From: JADKAV01 sp037045455
Lineage (GTDB): Bacteria; Actinomycetota; Actinomycetes; S36-B12; UBA10799
NCBI GenBank assembly: GCA_037045455.1
Contig: JBAOIN010000016.1
Coordinates: 248,001-312,000 of the forward strand
Reading direction: 5' to 3'
DNA: 64,000 nt
The position numbers and the translations under genes are program-made. Within the stretch, counting starts at the first letter, position 1; each line of letters starts with the position of its first letter. Of this stretch, positions 8,572 through 15,852 are shown piece after piece. Under the pieces are notes generated by a model, which saw nothing but the letters and a program-made list of their open reading frames with translations, ran no database searches and was not told the origin of the DNA.

Positions 8572-8868
8572 ATGACTACCGAGATCCCTTGCACGATCGG
8601 TTCCGCCGAGATGTGGTTCTCCGATGTGCCAGCGGAGATCGACCATGCCCGGCGCCTGTGCGTGGGCTGTCCCCTGCAGCGTGAGTGCCTGCAGGGTGCC
8701 CTGGCGCGCTCCGAGACCTGCGGCGTGTGGGGAGGCGAGTTGTTCCTCGGCGGTCTTCCCGTCCCCGGGCCCAAGCGCAACGGCCGGCCGCCCAAGGACG
8801 CGGCCGCCCGCGACGCCGCGCTTGCCCACCAGATGCGATCGAGGATCGATGCGGTGCTGGCGTCGTAG
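8572..8868 (+). CDS. whiB7: WhiB7-type transcriptional regulator
   Basis: 98 aa, ATG with a strong GGAGGTG site 3 nt upstream. The WhiB iron-sulfur domain shows one N-terminal Cys (IPC), the CxxC plus C set (CVGCPLQREC) and the G[V/I]WGG turn (GVWGGELF). The C-terminus has an RNGRPPKD element, the AT-hook-like GRP motif that separates WhiB7 from other WhiB proteins. WhiB7 binds the primary sigma factor and activates intrinsic antibiotic-resistance genes, including itself. Its leader peptide, attenuator and position next to uvrD2 all support the assignment. Confidence 0.93.
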   Translation: MTTEIPCTIGSAEMWFSDVPAEIDHARRLCVGCPLQRECLQGALARSETCGVWGGELFLGGLPVPGPKRNGRPPKDAAARDAALAHQMRSRIDAVLAS

Positions 8869-8899
8869 CTCACGTGGTCAGACTGGGCGGGGGACTGAC

Positions 8900-10222
8900 T
8901 CACACCTCTTGAGCAAACCCCGGTACCCAGCGTTCGATCTCGTCGCGGCTGGCGACGTTGGCGTCCAACTGGCACAGCACCCCGACGCATCCGAGCCACA
9001 CGCGGTGGATCAGCAGGTAGTTCGGCGGCAGGTTGAGTTTCAGTCCGACAGTGAACTCCTCGCTGCGGGGATCGCGCAGCCGCAGGAATTCCCCGCGCAG
9101 CCATTCGCGGCTGTAGTGGAAGACGTCGTGCCGGGCGGGTTCGACCAGCGGTGACAGGTAATCCAGCAGCGCCTGGGCTTCCAGGATGATGTCGGATTTA
9201 ATGAACCCTTCACTGCGCAGACCCTCCATCACCCCGGCCGCGTCGTTCTCCATCGCCAGGCGCAACAAGTAGCCCATGGCCGGTGGCAGCCCGTCCGGCA
9301 GATGGGCGACCGCACCGAAGTCCAAGACCGCGAGTTTTCCGTCCTCGGTCACCCGGTAGTTGCCCGGATGCGGGTCGGCGTGCAGCAGCCCGGCCCGGGC
9401 CGGACCGGACAGCAGGAAGCGCTGGTACAGGGTCGCGTAGCGATCACGCTGCGCCTGAGTGCCGTCGGCGATGATGTGCGACAGCCCCGTACCGTCGATC
9501 CACTCGCTGATCAGCACCATCGGCGCCGCGGCCAGGATGTGGGGAACTGCGAACTCAGGATCGCCTTCGAACGCCACGGCGAACGCGCGTTGCGACTCCG
9601 ACTCTCGCAGGTAGTCGAGCTCTTCGGCGACCCTGGCCCGCAGTTCTTCGACCAGCGGTTTGACGTCCATGCCCGGCACGATTCCGCCGAACATCCTCGC
9701 CATCCGCGACACCTGGTTGAGATCGGCCATGAGCGCCTTGCCAGCGCCGGGGTATTGGATCTTGACGGCCACGGTACGGCCATCGCGGTACACCGCCCGG
9801 TGGACCTGCCCGATCGAGGCAGCTGCCGCGGGGTCGTCGTTGAACTCCGCGAATCGGTCTCGCCAGTCCGGTCCGAGCTGGTCGGCGAGCACCGTGTGCA
9901 CCGTCTCGGCCGGCATCGGGGGTGCGGCGTCCTGCAAGCGCGTCAGCGTGGCGCGATAAGGCCCGGCCATCTCTTCGGGTAGCGCAGCCTCGAAGACGCT
10001 CAAGGCCTGGCCGAACTTCATGGCCCCGCCCTTGAGCTCCCCGAGGACCTTGAACATCTGCTCGGCAGTGCGCACCTGGATCTCGGTGGCGACCATCTCG
10101 GCCGGTTTTCCGCCGATCCGCTTGCCCAGGCCCAGTGCCGTACGTCCGGCGTAGCCGAGCGGCAGGCTGGCCATCCGGGCGGTGCGAGCGACCGCGCGCT
10201 TGGGGATCGGGTCGTCTGCCAT
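8900..10222 (-). CDS. ABC1/UbiB-family atypical protein kinase-like protein
   Basis: About 440 aa. ABC1 signature elements: the KxGQ motif (KFGQALS, near residue 82), the Ala-rich nucleotide loop (AAAASIGQVHRA), VAVKIQYPG with the invariant Lys, and the catalytic/metal motifs HADPHPGN and LDFGAV. The family is ATPase or kinase-like and linked to isoprenoid-lipid metabolism. The mycobacterial homologue next to whiB7 (Rv3197) is a reported macrolide-resistance WhiB7 target. The start at 10222 (MADDPIPK) matches the family start; an ATG 21 nt upstream is less likely. Convergent with whiB7, with a 31-nt gap. Confidence 0.9.
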   Translation of the reverse strand: MADDPIPKRAVARTARMASLPLGYAGRTALGLGKRIGGKPAEMVATEIQVRTAEQMFKVLGELKGGAMKFGQALSVFEAALPEEMAGPYRATLTRLQDAAPPMPAETVHTVLADQLGPDWRDRFAEFNDDPAAAASIGQVHRAVYRDGRTVAVKIQYPGAGKALMADLNQVSRMARMFGGIVPGMDVKPLVEELRARVAEELDYLRESESQRAFAVAFEGDPEFAVPHILAAAPMVLISEWIDGTGLSHIIADGTQAQRDRYATLYQRFLLSGPARAGLLHADPHPGNYRVTEDGKLAVLDFGAVAHLPDGLPPAMGYLLRLAMENDAAGVMEGLRSEGFIKSDIILEAQALLDYLSPLVEPARHDVFHYSREWLRGEFLRLRDPRSEEFTVGLKLNLPPNYLLIHRVWLGCVGVLCQLDANVASRDEIERWVPGFAQEV

Positions 10223-10328
10223 GACCCCGATTCTGCCTTGCATCCACTACCCCCACCAGAGCGCACTACCATCGCGACCTTGTGGATCACCCCCGCCTTC
10301 CACAAGGCAGCCCGGACAGCATCGGCAC

Positions 10329-11069
10329 ATGCAGCACGCACTTCTCGGTGATCCCCTGCTGGCCTGGCGCGACGATTCGACCCTGCAGATCGGCTGGGTC
10401 GGGCATTGTGTCGTCGTTGAATCCGCACCCCCAGAACTGCCGAAATGGCTGGGTCTGCTGCACGGTGAGGCTGCGCAGGATGACGTCATCAAAAAGGCCA
10501 GGAAGTTCGGCCTGACCCGTAAGCGAGCGCTCAAGCTGCTCCAGGACCTGCGAGCGGCCGGACTGATCGGCGGGAATCCGCAGGTGCGCGTGAGGGTCGA
10601 GTCGCGCTCGCTGGTGGGGGACGCATTGCGGGAGGCACTGACGGTCGCGGGGGTGGAACTCGTGCAATCAGCCGGCGTCGTGGTGTTCCCTCAGGGTCAG
10701 GTCCCCTCGCTGGTGGCTGCTCCCGCCGCCCGTCGGCTGCTGCCGGTCTGGTTCGGTCCCCGGGCTGTTCATGTCGGCCCCGTCATCGATGACGTCCGGG
10801 GGCCGTGCCCGCAGTGTGTCGACCGGCGCTGGGCCGATGCGGATCCACTGTGGTCGCATCTGGTTGCGCAAGCCAACTCCGTCGGCTCCTGGTCACACGC
10901 GGCGCAGATGGTGCAGGCTGCCGGGCTCATCGCCATGCTGGCCCCGGCGCGGGATGCAGTGGGGCTGGAGATGATCGTCGACCCGGCCCATCCGGGACCG
11001 CGCTGGCGGGTGTGGGAACCGCATCCTGACTGCGCATGTCAAGGGGTCAGAGAGCGGGGAACGCACTGA
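10329..11069 (+). CDS. E1/ThiF- or TOMM cyclodehydratase-like protein
   Basis: 246 aa starting at MQHALLGDPLLAW. The middle has a winged-helix-like region (GLTRKRALKLLQDLRAAGLI) and the C-terminal half carries GPCPQCVDRRWADADPLW with a later CAC pair. That CxxC...CxC arrangement is the structural zinc site of E1-like proteins, and the GPCxxCxDxxR segment resembles bacteriocin cyclodehydratase partner proteins. No ATP-binding GxGxxG loop is visible, so it is probably not an active adenylating enzyme. It lies next to the ABC1 gene as the mycobacterial Rv3196-type gene does. Function unknown. It is divergent from the kinase gene. Confidence 0.7.
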   Translation: MQHALLGDPLLAWRDDSTLQIGWVGHCVVVESAPPELPKWLGLLHGEAAQDDVIKKARKFGLTRKRALKLLQDLRAAGLIGGNPQVRVRVESRSLVGDALREALTVAGVELVQSAGVVVFPQGQVPSLVAAPAARRLLPVWFGPRAVHVGPVIDDVRGPCPQCVDRRWADADPLWSHLVAQANSVGSWSHAAQMVQAAGLIAMLAPARDAVGLEMIVDPAHPGPRWRVWEPHPDCACQGVRERGTH

Positions 11070-11224
11070 CCAGGCGCATGCGTGCACGTCCAGGCCAGAT
11101 GTGCAGGTTGCTGCAAGGCGTGCAGGTTCCGTACCCACAACGGCGACCTGAGTCTTCACATCCGCGCTTGACCTGCACCGATGACCTCAGGCTTCACGGC
11201 TTGCCCGGGGCCCGGACATGACGA

Positions 11225-11305
11225 AGCGGCGGACCCATCATTGATCCGCCGCTGTGGCTTGCGGGAATCGACAAAGCGGCGGACCCATCGAGGGATCCGC
11301 CGCTT
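11225..11305. terminator. Tandem duplicated terminator hairpins
   Basis: Two near-identical hairpins built on AGCGGCGGA/TCCGCCGCT: 11225-11233 with 11245-11253, and 11274-11283 with 11296-11305. They are separated by about 20 nt and look like a tandem duplication of one unit. They lie between the convergent E1-like gene and the DUF5679 gene and likely terminate both. The DNA between 11070 and 11224 shows no gene. Confidence 0.75.
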
Positions 11306-11313
11306 CGTCGTCT

Positions 11314-11472
11314 TCAGCTGCTCTTGCCGAGGATGCGGGTCACCGTGGTGCCGCACTCGGGGCACTTGCCCTTGGCGATGCGACGGCCGTTGGTCTCGGT
11401 CACCTCACCGTTGAGCGGGCGCTTGGTCTTGCACTTCACGCAGTAACCTTCGCCTTCATAGGTCTCAGCCAT
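11314..11472 (-). CDS. DUF5679 small zinc-ribbon protein
   Basis: 52 aa, ATG at 11472. Two CxxC knuckles (CVKC and CPEC) 27 residues apart form a rubredoxin-like zinc ribbon, with the Lys/Arg-rich CKTKRPL segment and C-terminal TTVTRILGK typical of the DUF5679 family found across Actinobacteria. Function unknown. Divergent from the enoyl-CoA hydratase-like gene, whose ATG at 11531 is 58 nt away; an alternative start of that gene at 11471 would overlap this gene and was not used. Confidence 0.85.
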   Translation of the reverse strand: MAETYEGEGYCVKCKTKRPLNGEVTETNGRRIAKGKCPECGTTVTRILGKSS

Positions 11473-11530
11473 GGTTCTCCCTCTCGCTGTGGCTCGTCGT
11501 CACGAAAGCCTACGTGGCTATGGTGCCGCC

Positions 11531-12343
11531 ATGACACTCACCCCGCCCCTAGCGACACTCACTGCCGAGCAGCATCACCTTGTCGTCCGTTGGCACGAAC
11601 CCGGCATCGCAGAAGTGATCCTCAGCAATCCGAGCCAGCGCAACGCGATGTCCGGGGTCATGACGCAGGCCTGGCGCATGACGATGACGGAGTTGGAGCG
11701 GCTGCCGGAGCTGCGGGTCGTGGTCGTGCGCGGAGAGGGATCGGCGTTCTGTGCGGGCGGCGACCTGGGCTGGCTGGCCGAGGGCGGGAGTGCCAGTGTT
11801 GCCGAACTGACCTCCCGGATGGACAGCTTCTACGCGGACTGGCTGTCGATCACCGAGCTGCGGGTGCCCACTGTGGCCTACCTCAACGGCCCGGCGATCG
11901 GAGCCGGCGCGGCGGTGGCTCTGGCGTGCGACATCCGGTGGGCCGGACCGCGGGCGAGATTCGGTGTGCCGTTCACGAGGCTGGGCTTGCACGCGGGAAT
12001 GGGGACGACGTTCCTGCTTCCGCAGGCGGTGGGTCCGGCCATGGCCCGCGATCTTCTGCTGACCAGCCGCACGCTGGACACCCGTGCCATGCTCGCGTGC
12101 GGTCTGGCGACGGCGGAGATCGAGGACACCGAGTTGCTCGACCAGGTTCGCCGTATCGCGGGAAACGCGCCGCTGGCACTGCGGCTGACCAAGCGGGGGC
12201 TCGTTCCGTCGGCCCCGGTGTCGCTGGCCGAGGCGTTGCGGTGGGAGGGCGTCGTGCAGCCCGTCACGATGACCACCGCTGATGTCCAGGAGGGGCTGGC
12301 TGCGGCGCGGGAACGACGCGAGCCGCAGTTCCGCGGGGTCTAG
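11531..12343 (+). CDS. Enoyl-CoA hydratase/isomerase (crotonase) family protein
   Basis: 270 aa. Crotonase fold: NPSQRNAMS near residue 35, the oxyanion-hole segment FCAGGDLGWL, and the GPAIGAGAAVALACDIRWA helix with its second oxyanion Gly. The position of one catalytic Glu of true hydratases is replaced in FTRLGLHAGMG, where Gly follows a His; the classical E-x-x-x-G is absent, so it may act on another CoA-thioester reaction. The start at 11531 avoids overlap with the DUF5679 gene. A cluster of hairpins follows its stop. Confidence 0.82.
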   Translation: MTLTPPLATLTAEQHHLVVRWHEPGIAEVILSNPSQRNAMSGVMTQAWRMTMTELERLPELRVVVVRGEGSAFCAGGDLGWLAEGGSASVAELTSRMDSFYADWLSITELRVPTVAYLNGPAIGAGAAVALACDIRWAGPRARFGVPFTRLGLHAGMGTTFLLPQAVGPAMARDLLLTSRTLDTRAMLACGLATAEIEDTELLDQVRRIAGNAPLALRLTKRGLVPSAPVSLAEALRWEGVVQPVTMTTADVQEGLAAARERREPQFRGV

Positions 12344-12344
12344 A

Positions 12345-12417
12345 TGTGAGCAATCAACCTCAGCTGCGAGCGAAAGACCCCATGCCTATCGCTCGCATTT
12401 GCGGCTAATTGCTCGCA
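12345..12417. repeat. Imperfect long inverted repeat, GAGC-core type
   Basis: 29-nt arms (12345-12373 and 12389-12417) with about 22 matches and a 15-nt loop. Each arm contains two GAGC cores (GTGAGCA and GCGAGCG) about 20 nt apart, the same architecture as the GTGAGCA hairpins at 3361 and 55609 but with different intervening sequence. It begins two nucleotides after the upstream stop codon. Confidence 0.65.
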
Positions 12418-12439
12418 TTTGCGAAAGCGGTGCACAGAG

Positions 12440-12507
12440 CGAAGCCCCCGGACGCCTGGAGCTTCTCGCCTTCCCCTGCGAGTTGCTCCCAGCGATCGGG
12501 GGCTTCG
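12440..12507. repeat. Extended nested hairpin
   Basis: Outer stem CGAAGCCCCCG/CGGGGGCTTCG (12440-12450 and 12497-12507) encloses CTGGAGC/GCTCCCAG and CTCGC/GCGAG pairs around a C-rich loop, so that nearly all of the 68 nt can pair as one long interrupted stem. Could be a strong terminator or a structured RNA; no sequence family recognised. Confidence 0.6.
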
Positions 12508-12697
12508 TTCACGACTGACGTTATGGGCGTGCAACCGGGAGCGTCCACGCGTGGAGCGACCCGGCTTTCCACCGTTGTGGACTGGCCTGTGGAAAGCCGG
12601 GGGACGGGCTGTTCGTGGCCCTGTGCACACGTGGGGAGAACCGCCCGAACCGGCCATTTCGTGTCGCGGCAACGCGCCGGGTGACCAGGGTTTTCTG

Positions 12698-12718
12698 TTG
12701 TGCACCGGGTGTGCACAA
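12698..12718 (-). terminator. Hairpin at the 3' end of the zincin gene
   Basis: TTGTGCAC/GTGCACAA, perfect 8-bp arms with a 5-nt loop, immediately downstream of the stop of the minus-strand zincin gene. No clear U-run follows on that strand. Confidence 0.45.
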
Positions 12719-12725
12719 CAAGTTC

Positions 12726-14009
12726 CTACTCCTCGAGCTCACCAGTGGCTTCGAGCCACGAGCTCGGATCTGCCAAGTCGTCGGCCGTCGGGATCAGGTC
12801 CGGGTGGCGCCACACGGCGTCCCGGCCCTCCATGGCGCGCTCGCTACGCAACTGCGCCCACAACGCGCTGGCCTCCCGCAGAGCCCGCGGCCGCAGCTCC
12901 AGCCCGATCAGCGTGGCGAACGTCTTCTCGGCGGGTCCGCCGGATGCACGACGCCGGCGCATGGTCTCGCCCAGCCGGTCCGCCGCAGGCATGCGGCCGT
13001 CGATCGCGGCGGTCACGACGTCCTGCACCCAGCCCTCGATCAGCGCCAGCAGCGTCTCAAGGCGGGACAGTGCCTGCTTCTGTTCCTCGGTCTCGGCCGG
13101 CTCGAAGACCCCAGATGCCATAACCTCTTGCATCGCCTCTGGATTGTTGGGGTCGATCCCCTGTAGTGCATCCTGGATCTTGCTGGTGTCCACCGAGATC
13201 CCCGACGCGTAGACCCGCACAGCCGTCTCCACCGCGGTCCGTAACCAGGGCACATGGGCGTAGAGCCGCTGATGGGCGGCTTCCCGTAACGCCAGGTAGA
13301 GGTACAGGTCGGCCAGTTCGACGTCGAGGTCGGCGCCGAAGGCCTTCACGTTCTCGCTCACCAGTGCGGGCCGGCCGTCGGAGGTCAGCGGGATAGTGAC
13401 GTCGCTGGCCCCGAGCACCTCGTCGGCTAGAGTCCCCACGCCGTTGCCCACTTGCGCCCCGAACATCGCGGCGCCCATGCGCTTGGCCATGTTCATCAGC
13501 GGTCCGGCGATCGAGGAGATGTCGGGCATCCCCTCGGGCAGGTTCTCCGGAAGTCCCGGAATGCCGAGATCGGCCAGGTTGACCTGACCCAGGTCGGGCA
13601 TCGACGTCAGCGTCTGCTGCACGCCGTCGGCGATGGGTTCGATGATCTGCTGCCACGCCGGCCAGGTGTGCTCGATCCACTCGCTGCGGCTCCAGGCTGC
13701 CGGCACGCCGCCGCCGGACGGGAAGACCGTGGCAGGGTCCAGCCACAGTTGGGCCAGGTCGAAGGCCTCGGCGATCCGGCGCACGTCGTTCTCGTTGACG
13801 CTCGGGTCACCCTTCTGACTCACCGTCTGCCGGGCGAGGTTCTTCGCCAGCTCCCAGTCCACCGGCCCGCTGACCTGGTTCTGCCCGCTCTGCAGCATCG
13901 CGCCGAGTTGCTGCAGCATCGCCCCGAACTGCGACATGTCGAAGCCGCCGCCTGGGTTGTTCGGGTCGCCCGGCTCGGGGGAGAAGCCGAAGGGAAGGTC
14001 GCCGCTCAT
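12726..14009 (-). CDS. Zincin_2/DUF2342-family putative zinc-dependent hydrolase
   Basis: 427 aa. The family's partial metalloprotease helix is present as ALREAAHQRLYAHVPWL (about residues 235-250), with an ExxxH arrangement rather than a full HExxH. The N-terminus is Gly/Pro/Gln-rich and low-complexity. The family is common in Actinobacteria, is often annotated as a putative hydrolase or F420-biosynthesis-associated protein, and here lies next to the Lon-like PDZ protease as in mycobacteria (Rv3195/Rv3194c region). Catalytic activity is unproven. The ATG at 14009 has AGGTGG upstream. Confidence 0.82.
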   Translation of the reverse strand: MSGDLPFGFSPEPGDPNNPGGGFDMSQFGAMLQQLGAMLQSGQNQVSGPVDWELAKNLARQTVSQKGDPSVNENDVRRIAEAFDLAQLWLDPATVFPSGGGVPAAWSRSEWIEHTWPAWQQIIEPIADGVQQTLTSMPDLGQVNLADLGIPGLPENLPEGMPDISSIAGPLMNMAKRMGAAMFGAQVGNGVGTLADEVLGASDVTIPLTSDGRPALVSENVKAFGADLDVELADLYLYLALREAAHQRLYAHVPWLRTAVETAVRVYASGISVDTSKIQDALQGIDPNNPEAMQEVMASGVFEPAETEEQKQALSRLETLLALIEGWVQDVVTAAIDGRMPAADRLGETMRRRRASGGPAEKTFATLIGLELRPRALREASALWAQLRSERAMEGRDAVWRHPDLIPTADDLADPSSWLEATGELEE

Positions 14010-14110
14010 CAATCCACCTGTTCTCGCACTGGACTTCTAGGCTACGCCGGGGCGCGTGGCGTGCCGTGTGCACACGTTTCGCCCAAAGGGGAACACGTAC
14101 GCTGACACGC

Positions 14111-14236
14111 ATGGCTCTTCTGTGGTGGCTGCCCGCCGTTGCGCTCGTGGCCATCGCCTGGTGGCGGCTGCGGCCGCGTCGGCGGACTCTGCGGGAGGAC
14201 GACCTGCGCAGGATGCAGCGGGTGCTCGGCCGGTGA
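14111..14236 (+). CDS. Small single-span membrane protein
   Basis: 41 aa. Starts ALLWWLPAVALVAIAWW, one transmembrane helix, followed by a basic cytoplasmic stretch (RLRPRRRTLREDDLRR). It overlaps the downstream Lon-like protease by 4 nt (GTGA), so it is probably translated with it. The coupling and the coherent TM-plus-basic design support a real gene. Function unknown; it might anchor or regulate the protease. Confidence 0.6.
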   Translation: MALLWWLPAVALVAIAWWRLRPRRRTLREDDLRRMQRVLGR

Positions 14237-15288
14237 GCCGCCTGTTCGACACCCCGCGTAAACGGGTGCTGGTCATCGCGCTGGGCTGCTGGCTGGTCAC
14301 CTTGGGCCTCCTGCAGGTCATCTCCGTGCCGTATGTGCGCCTGGCACCAGGTCCGGTCTTCAACGTCCTCGGGGACGTCGACGGGCAATCGCTGATCACC
14401 GTCGAGGGGGCGAAGACCTACCCGACCACCGGGCAGTTGGACATGACCACCGTGAGCGAACGAGGCGGGCCGTACGGCGGGCTGACCCTGCTGGAGGCAT
14501 TCACCGGGTGGCTGGATCCGAAGGTGGCGGTCGTGCCCACCGATTTGCTGTACGCCCCGCAGACCACCGCCGATCAGGCCGAACAAGTGGGCGCTGACCA
14601 GTTCACCGACTCCCAGGAGAAGGCCCGGATCGCGGCGCTGCGCGAGGTGGGCGAGCCGGTGGCGACGCGGCCGTGGGTGCAGCAGGTGCTGCCGGACTCA
14701 CCGGCCGAAGGCGAGCTGCAGCACGGCGACGTCGTCATGGCCGTGAACGGCCAGACCGTCACCGAACCCAAGGAGATCGCGCGGATCGTGAAGAAGGCCG
14801 GCCCCGGCGCCGAGGTCACACTCGACCTGCGCCGCGATGGCCAGGACAAGTCGGTGACAGTGACCACTGCTGCCAACCCGGTGGATGCCTCACAGGGTTA
14901 CCTCGGGCTGAGCCTCGGGGTGCTGGCCGATTCGCCGGTGAAGGTGGACTTCCACTTCGACGACGTCGGCGGCCCGAGCGCGGGGCTGGTGTTCTCGCTG
15001 GGCATCGTCGACAAGCTCACGCCCGGCAACCTGCTCGACGGCCGGCTGGTGGCCGGAACCGGGACGATGGACTACGACGGGACTGTCGGGCCGATCGGCG
15101 GTATCGCGCAGAAGATGGCCGCGGCCCGGGCCAACGGTGCAGTGCTGTTCCTGGCCCCGGAGTCCAATTGCGGCGAGATTGCAGGCGCCACTCCGGACGG
15201 GCTCACTGTCGCCGCCGTAAGCAGCCTTGGGGAAGCCGTCGACGTGCTGGAGGGGCGGATCGAGCCGCCTGCCTGTCCGGTGGCGTGA
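14233..15288 (+). CDS. YlbL/Lon-like PDZ-domain membrane protease (S16)
   Basis: 351 aa with a GTG start overlapping the upstream small ORF. N-terminal signal-anchor (about residues 9-30), a PDZ domain (VQQVLPDSPAEG...GDVVMAVNGQTV, about 145-220) and a Lon-type S16 domain with catalytic Ser in GGPSAGLVF (about 250) and Lys in IGGIAQKMAAAR (about 293), the Ser-Lys dyad. It resembles B. subtilis YlbL and mycobacterial Rv3194c. It probably degrades membrane or secreted substrates on the outer face. A strong hairpin follows at 15383. Confidence 0.9.
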   Translation: MSRLFDTPRKRVLVIALGCWLVTLGLLQVISVPYVRLAPGPVFNVLGDVDGQSLITVEGAKTYPTTGQLDMTTVSERGGPYGGLTLLEAFTGWLDPKVAVVPTDLLYAPQTTADQAEQVGADQFTDSQEKARIAALREVGEPVATRPWVQQVLPDSPAEGELQHGDVVMAVNGQTVTEPKEIARIVKKAGPGAEVTLDLRRDGQDKSVTVTTAANPVDASQGYLGLSLGVLADSPVKVDFHFDDVGGPSAGLVFSLGIVDKLTPGNLLDGRLVAGTGTMDYDGTVGPIGGIAQKMAAARANGAVLFLAPESNCGEIAGATPDGLTVAAVSSLGEAVDVLEGRIEPPACPVA

Positions 15289-15382
15289 CGCCCGCGTTCA
15301 AAACCTGGCGGGGCTGAGTCGTTGCCGCCACGTTATGACCGCGCCGCGCCGGGTGGCAGCACAAGGCAACGGCGAGTCGCGT

Positions 15383-15421
15383 CGAAACCTGGCCGCCTAC
15401 CGGCGCTCCGGCCAGGTTTCG
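15383..15421. terminator. Bidirectional terminator hairpin
   Basis: Perfect 13-bp stem (15383-15395 and 15409-15421, core CGAAACCTGGCC) with a 13-nt loop between the convergent Lon-like protease and the PPA1309-family gene. A third partial copy of AAACCTGGC lies at about 15300. No U-run. Confidence 0.65.
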
Positions 15422-15434
15422 AACGCCGGGACGC

Positions 15435-15824
15435 CTATTGCAGTGTGTCCCACAGGGCCCGTTCCAGCCGCGGCACTACGCCGGACGACACCGCCACCGA
15501 GTCATCGGTGTCGTGCGCTCGGTAGCGCAGCGCGGTGGCCACAGTCTGATCACGCAGAGCGCCCACCGTGACCCGCACATCGGCTTCGTTCTCCAGTACG
15601 CGCTGGACGCTCACAGCCGCCCCGACCACCTCGTCGGGCCACTCGATCGCGGCCAGGTCGGCCAGCAGGTCCGCGCCATTGCTCTGCCAGGGCTGCTCGA
15701 CCACCGACATCGGCCCGTCCTCGGTGACCAGCGCGAACAGCCGCGGCGGTTGCTCCCAGCCGTCAACGGCCACATGCCGGTCGAGGTCGCGGACGATGGT
15801 TTCGAGGTCCGGCGTCGGGTGCAT
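15435..15824 (-). CDS. PPA1309-family conserved protein
   Basis: 129 aa. Matches the actinobacterial PPA1309 family in size and neighbours: between the Lon-like protease and UPF0182. Visible conserved stretches are DRHVAVDGWEQPPRLFALV, a WPDEV-GAAVSVQRVL block and a C-terminal LERALWDTLQ helix. No signal peptide or catalytic motif. The start at 15824 (MHPTPDLE) leaves a 28-nt gap to the divergent UPF0182 start; longer in-frame reading runs antisense into that gene. Function unknown. Confidence 0.75.
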   Translation of the reverse strand: MHPTPDLETIVRDLDRHVAVDGWEQPPRLFALVTEDGPMSVVEQPWQSNGADLLADLAAIEWPDEVVGAAVSVQRVLENEADVRVTVGALRDQTVATALRYRAHDTDDSVAVSSGVVPRLERALWDTLQ

Positions 15825-15852
15825 GCCTTCATAGTCTCGTAGGGTTGGGTGC

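Larger units (their letters stand above)
12344..12725. other. 382-bp non-coding interval packed with hairpins
   Basis: No credible gene on either strand. It holds at least five inverted repeats in a row: 12345-12373/12389-12417 (29-nt imperfect arms), 12440-12450/12497-12507 (11-bp perfect stem enclosing further stems), a 12-nt palindrome at 12543-12554, 12561-12572/12589-12600 (12-bp perfect) and 12698-12705/12711-12718 (8-bp). It separates the convergent crotonase and zincin genes. Structured RNA, a terminator array or a repeat cluster are all possible. Confidence 0.7.

Noticed and set aside
12340..12705. Minus-strand frame in the hairpin-rich interval
   Set aside because: Composition is Arg/Pro/His-rich without any motif and it runs through several palindromes; treated as non-coding.
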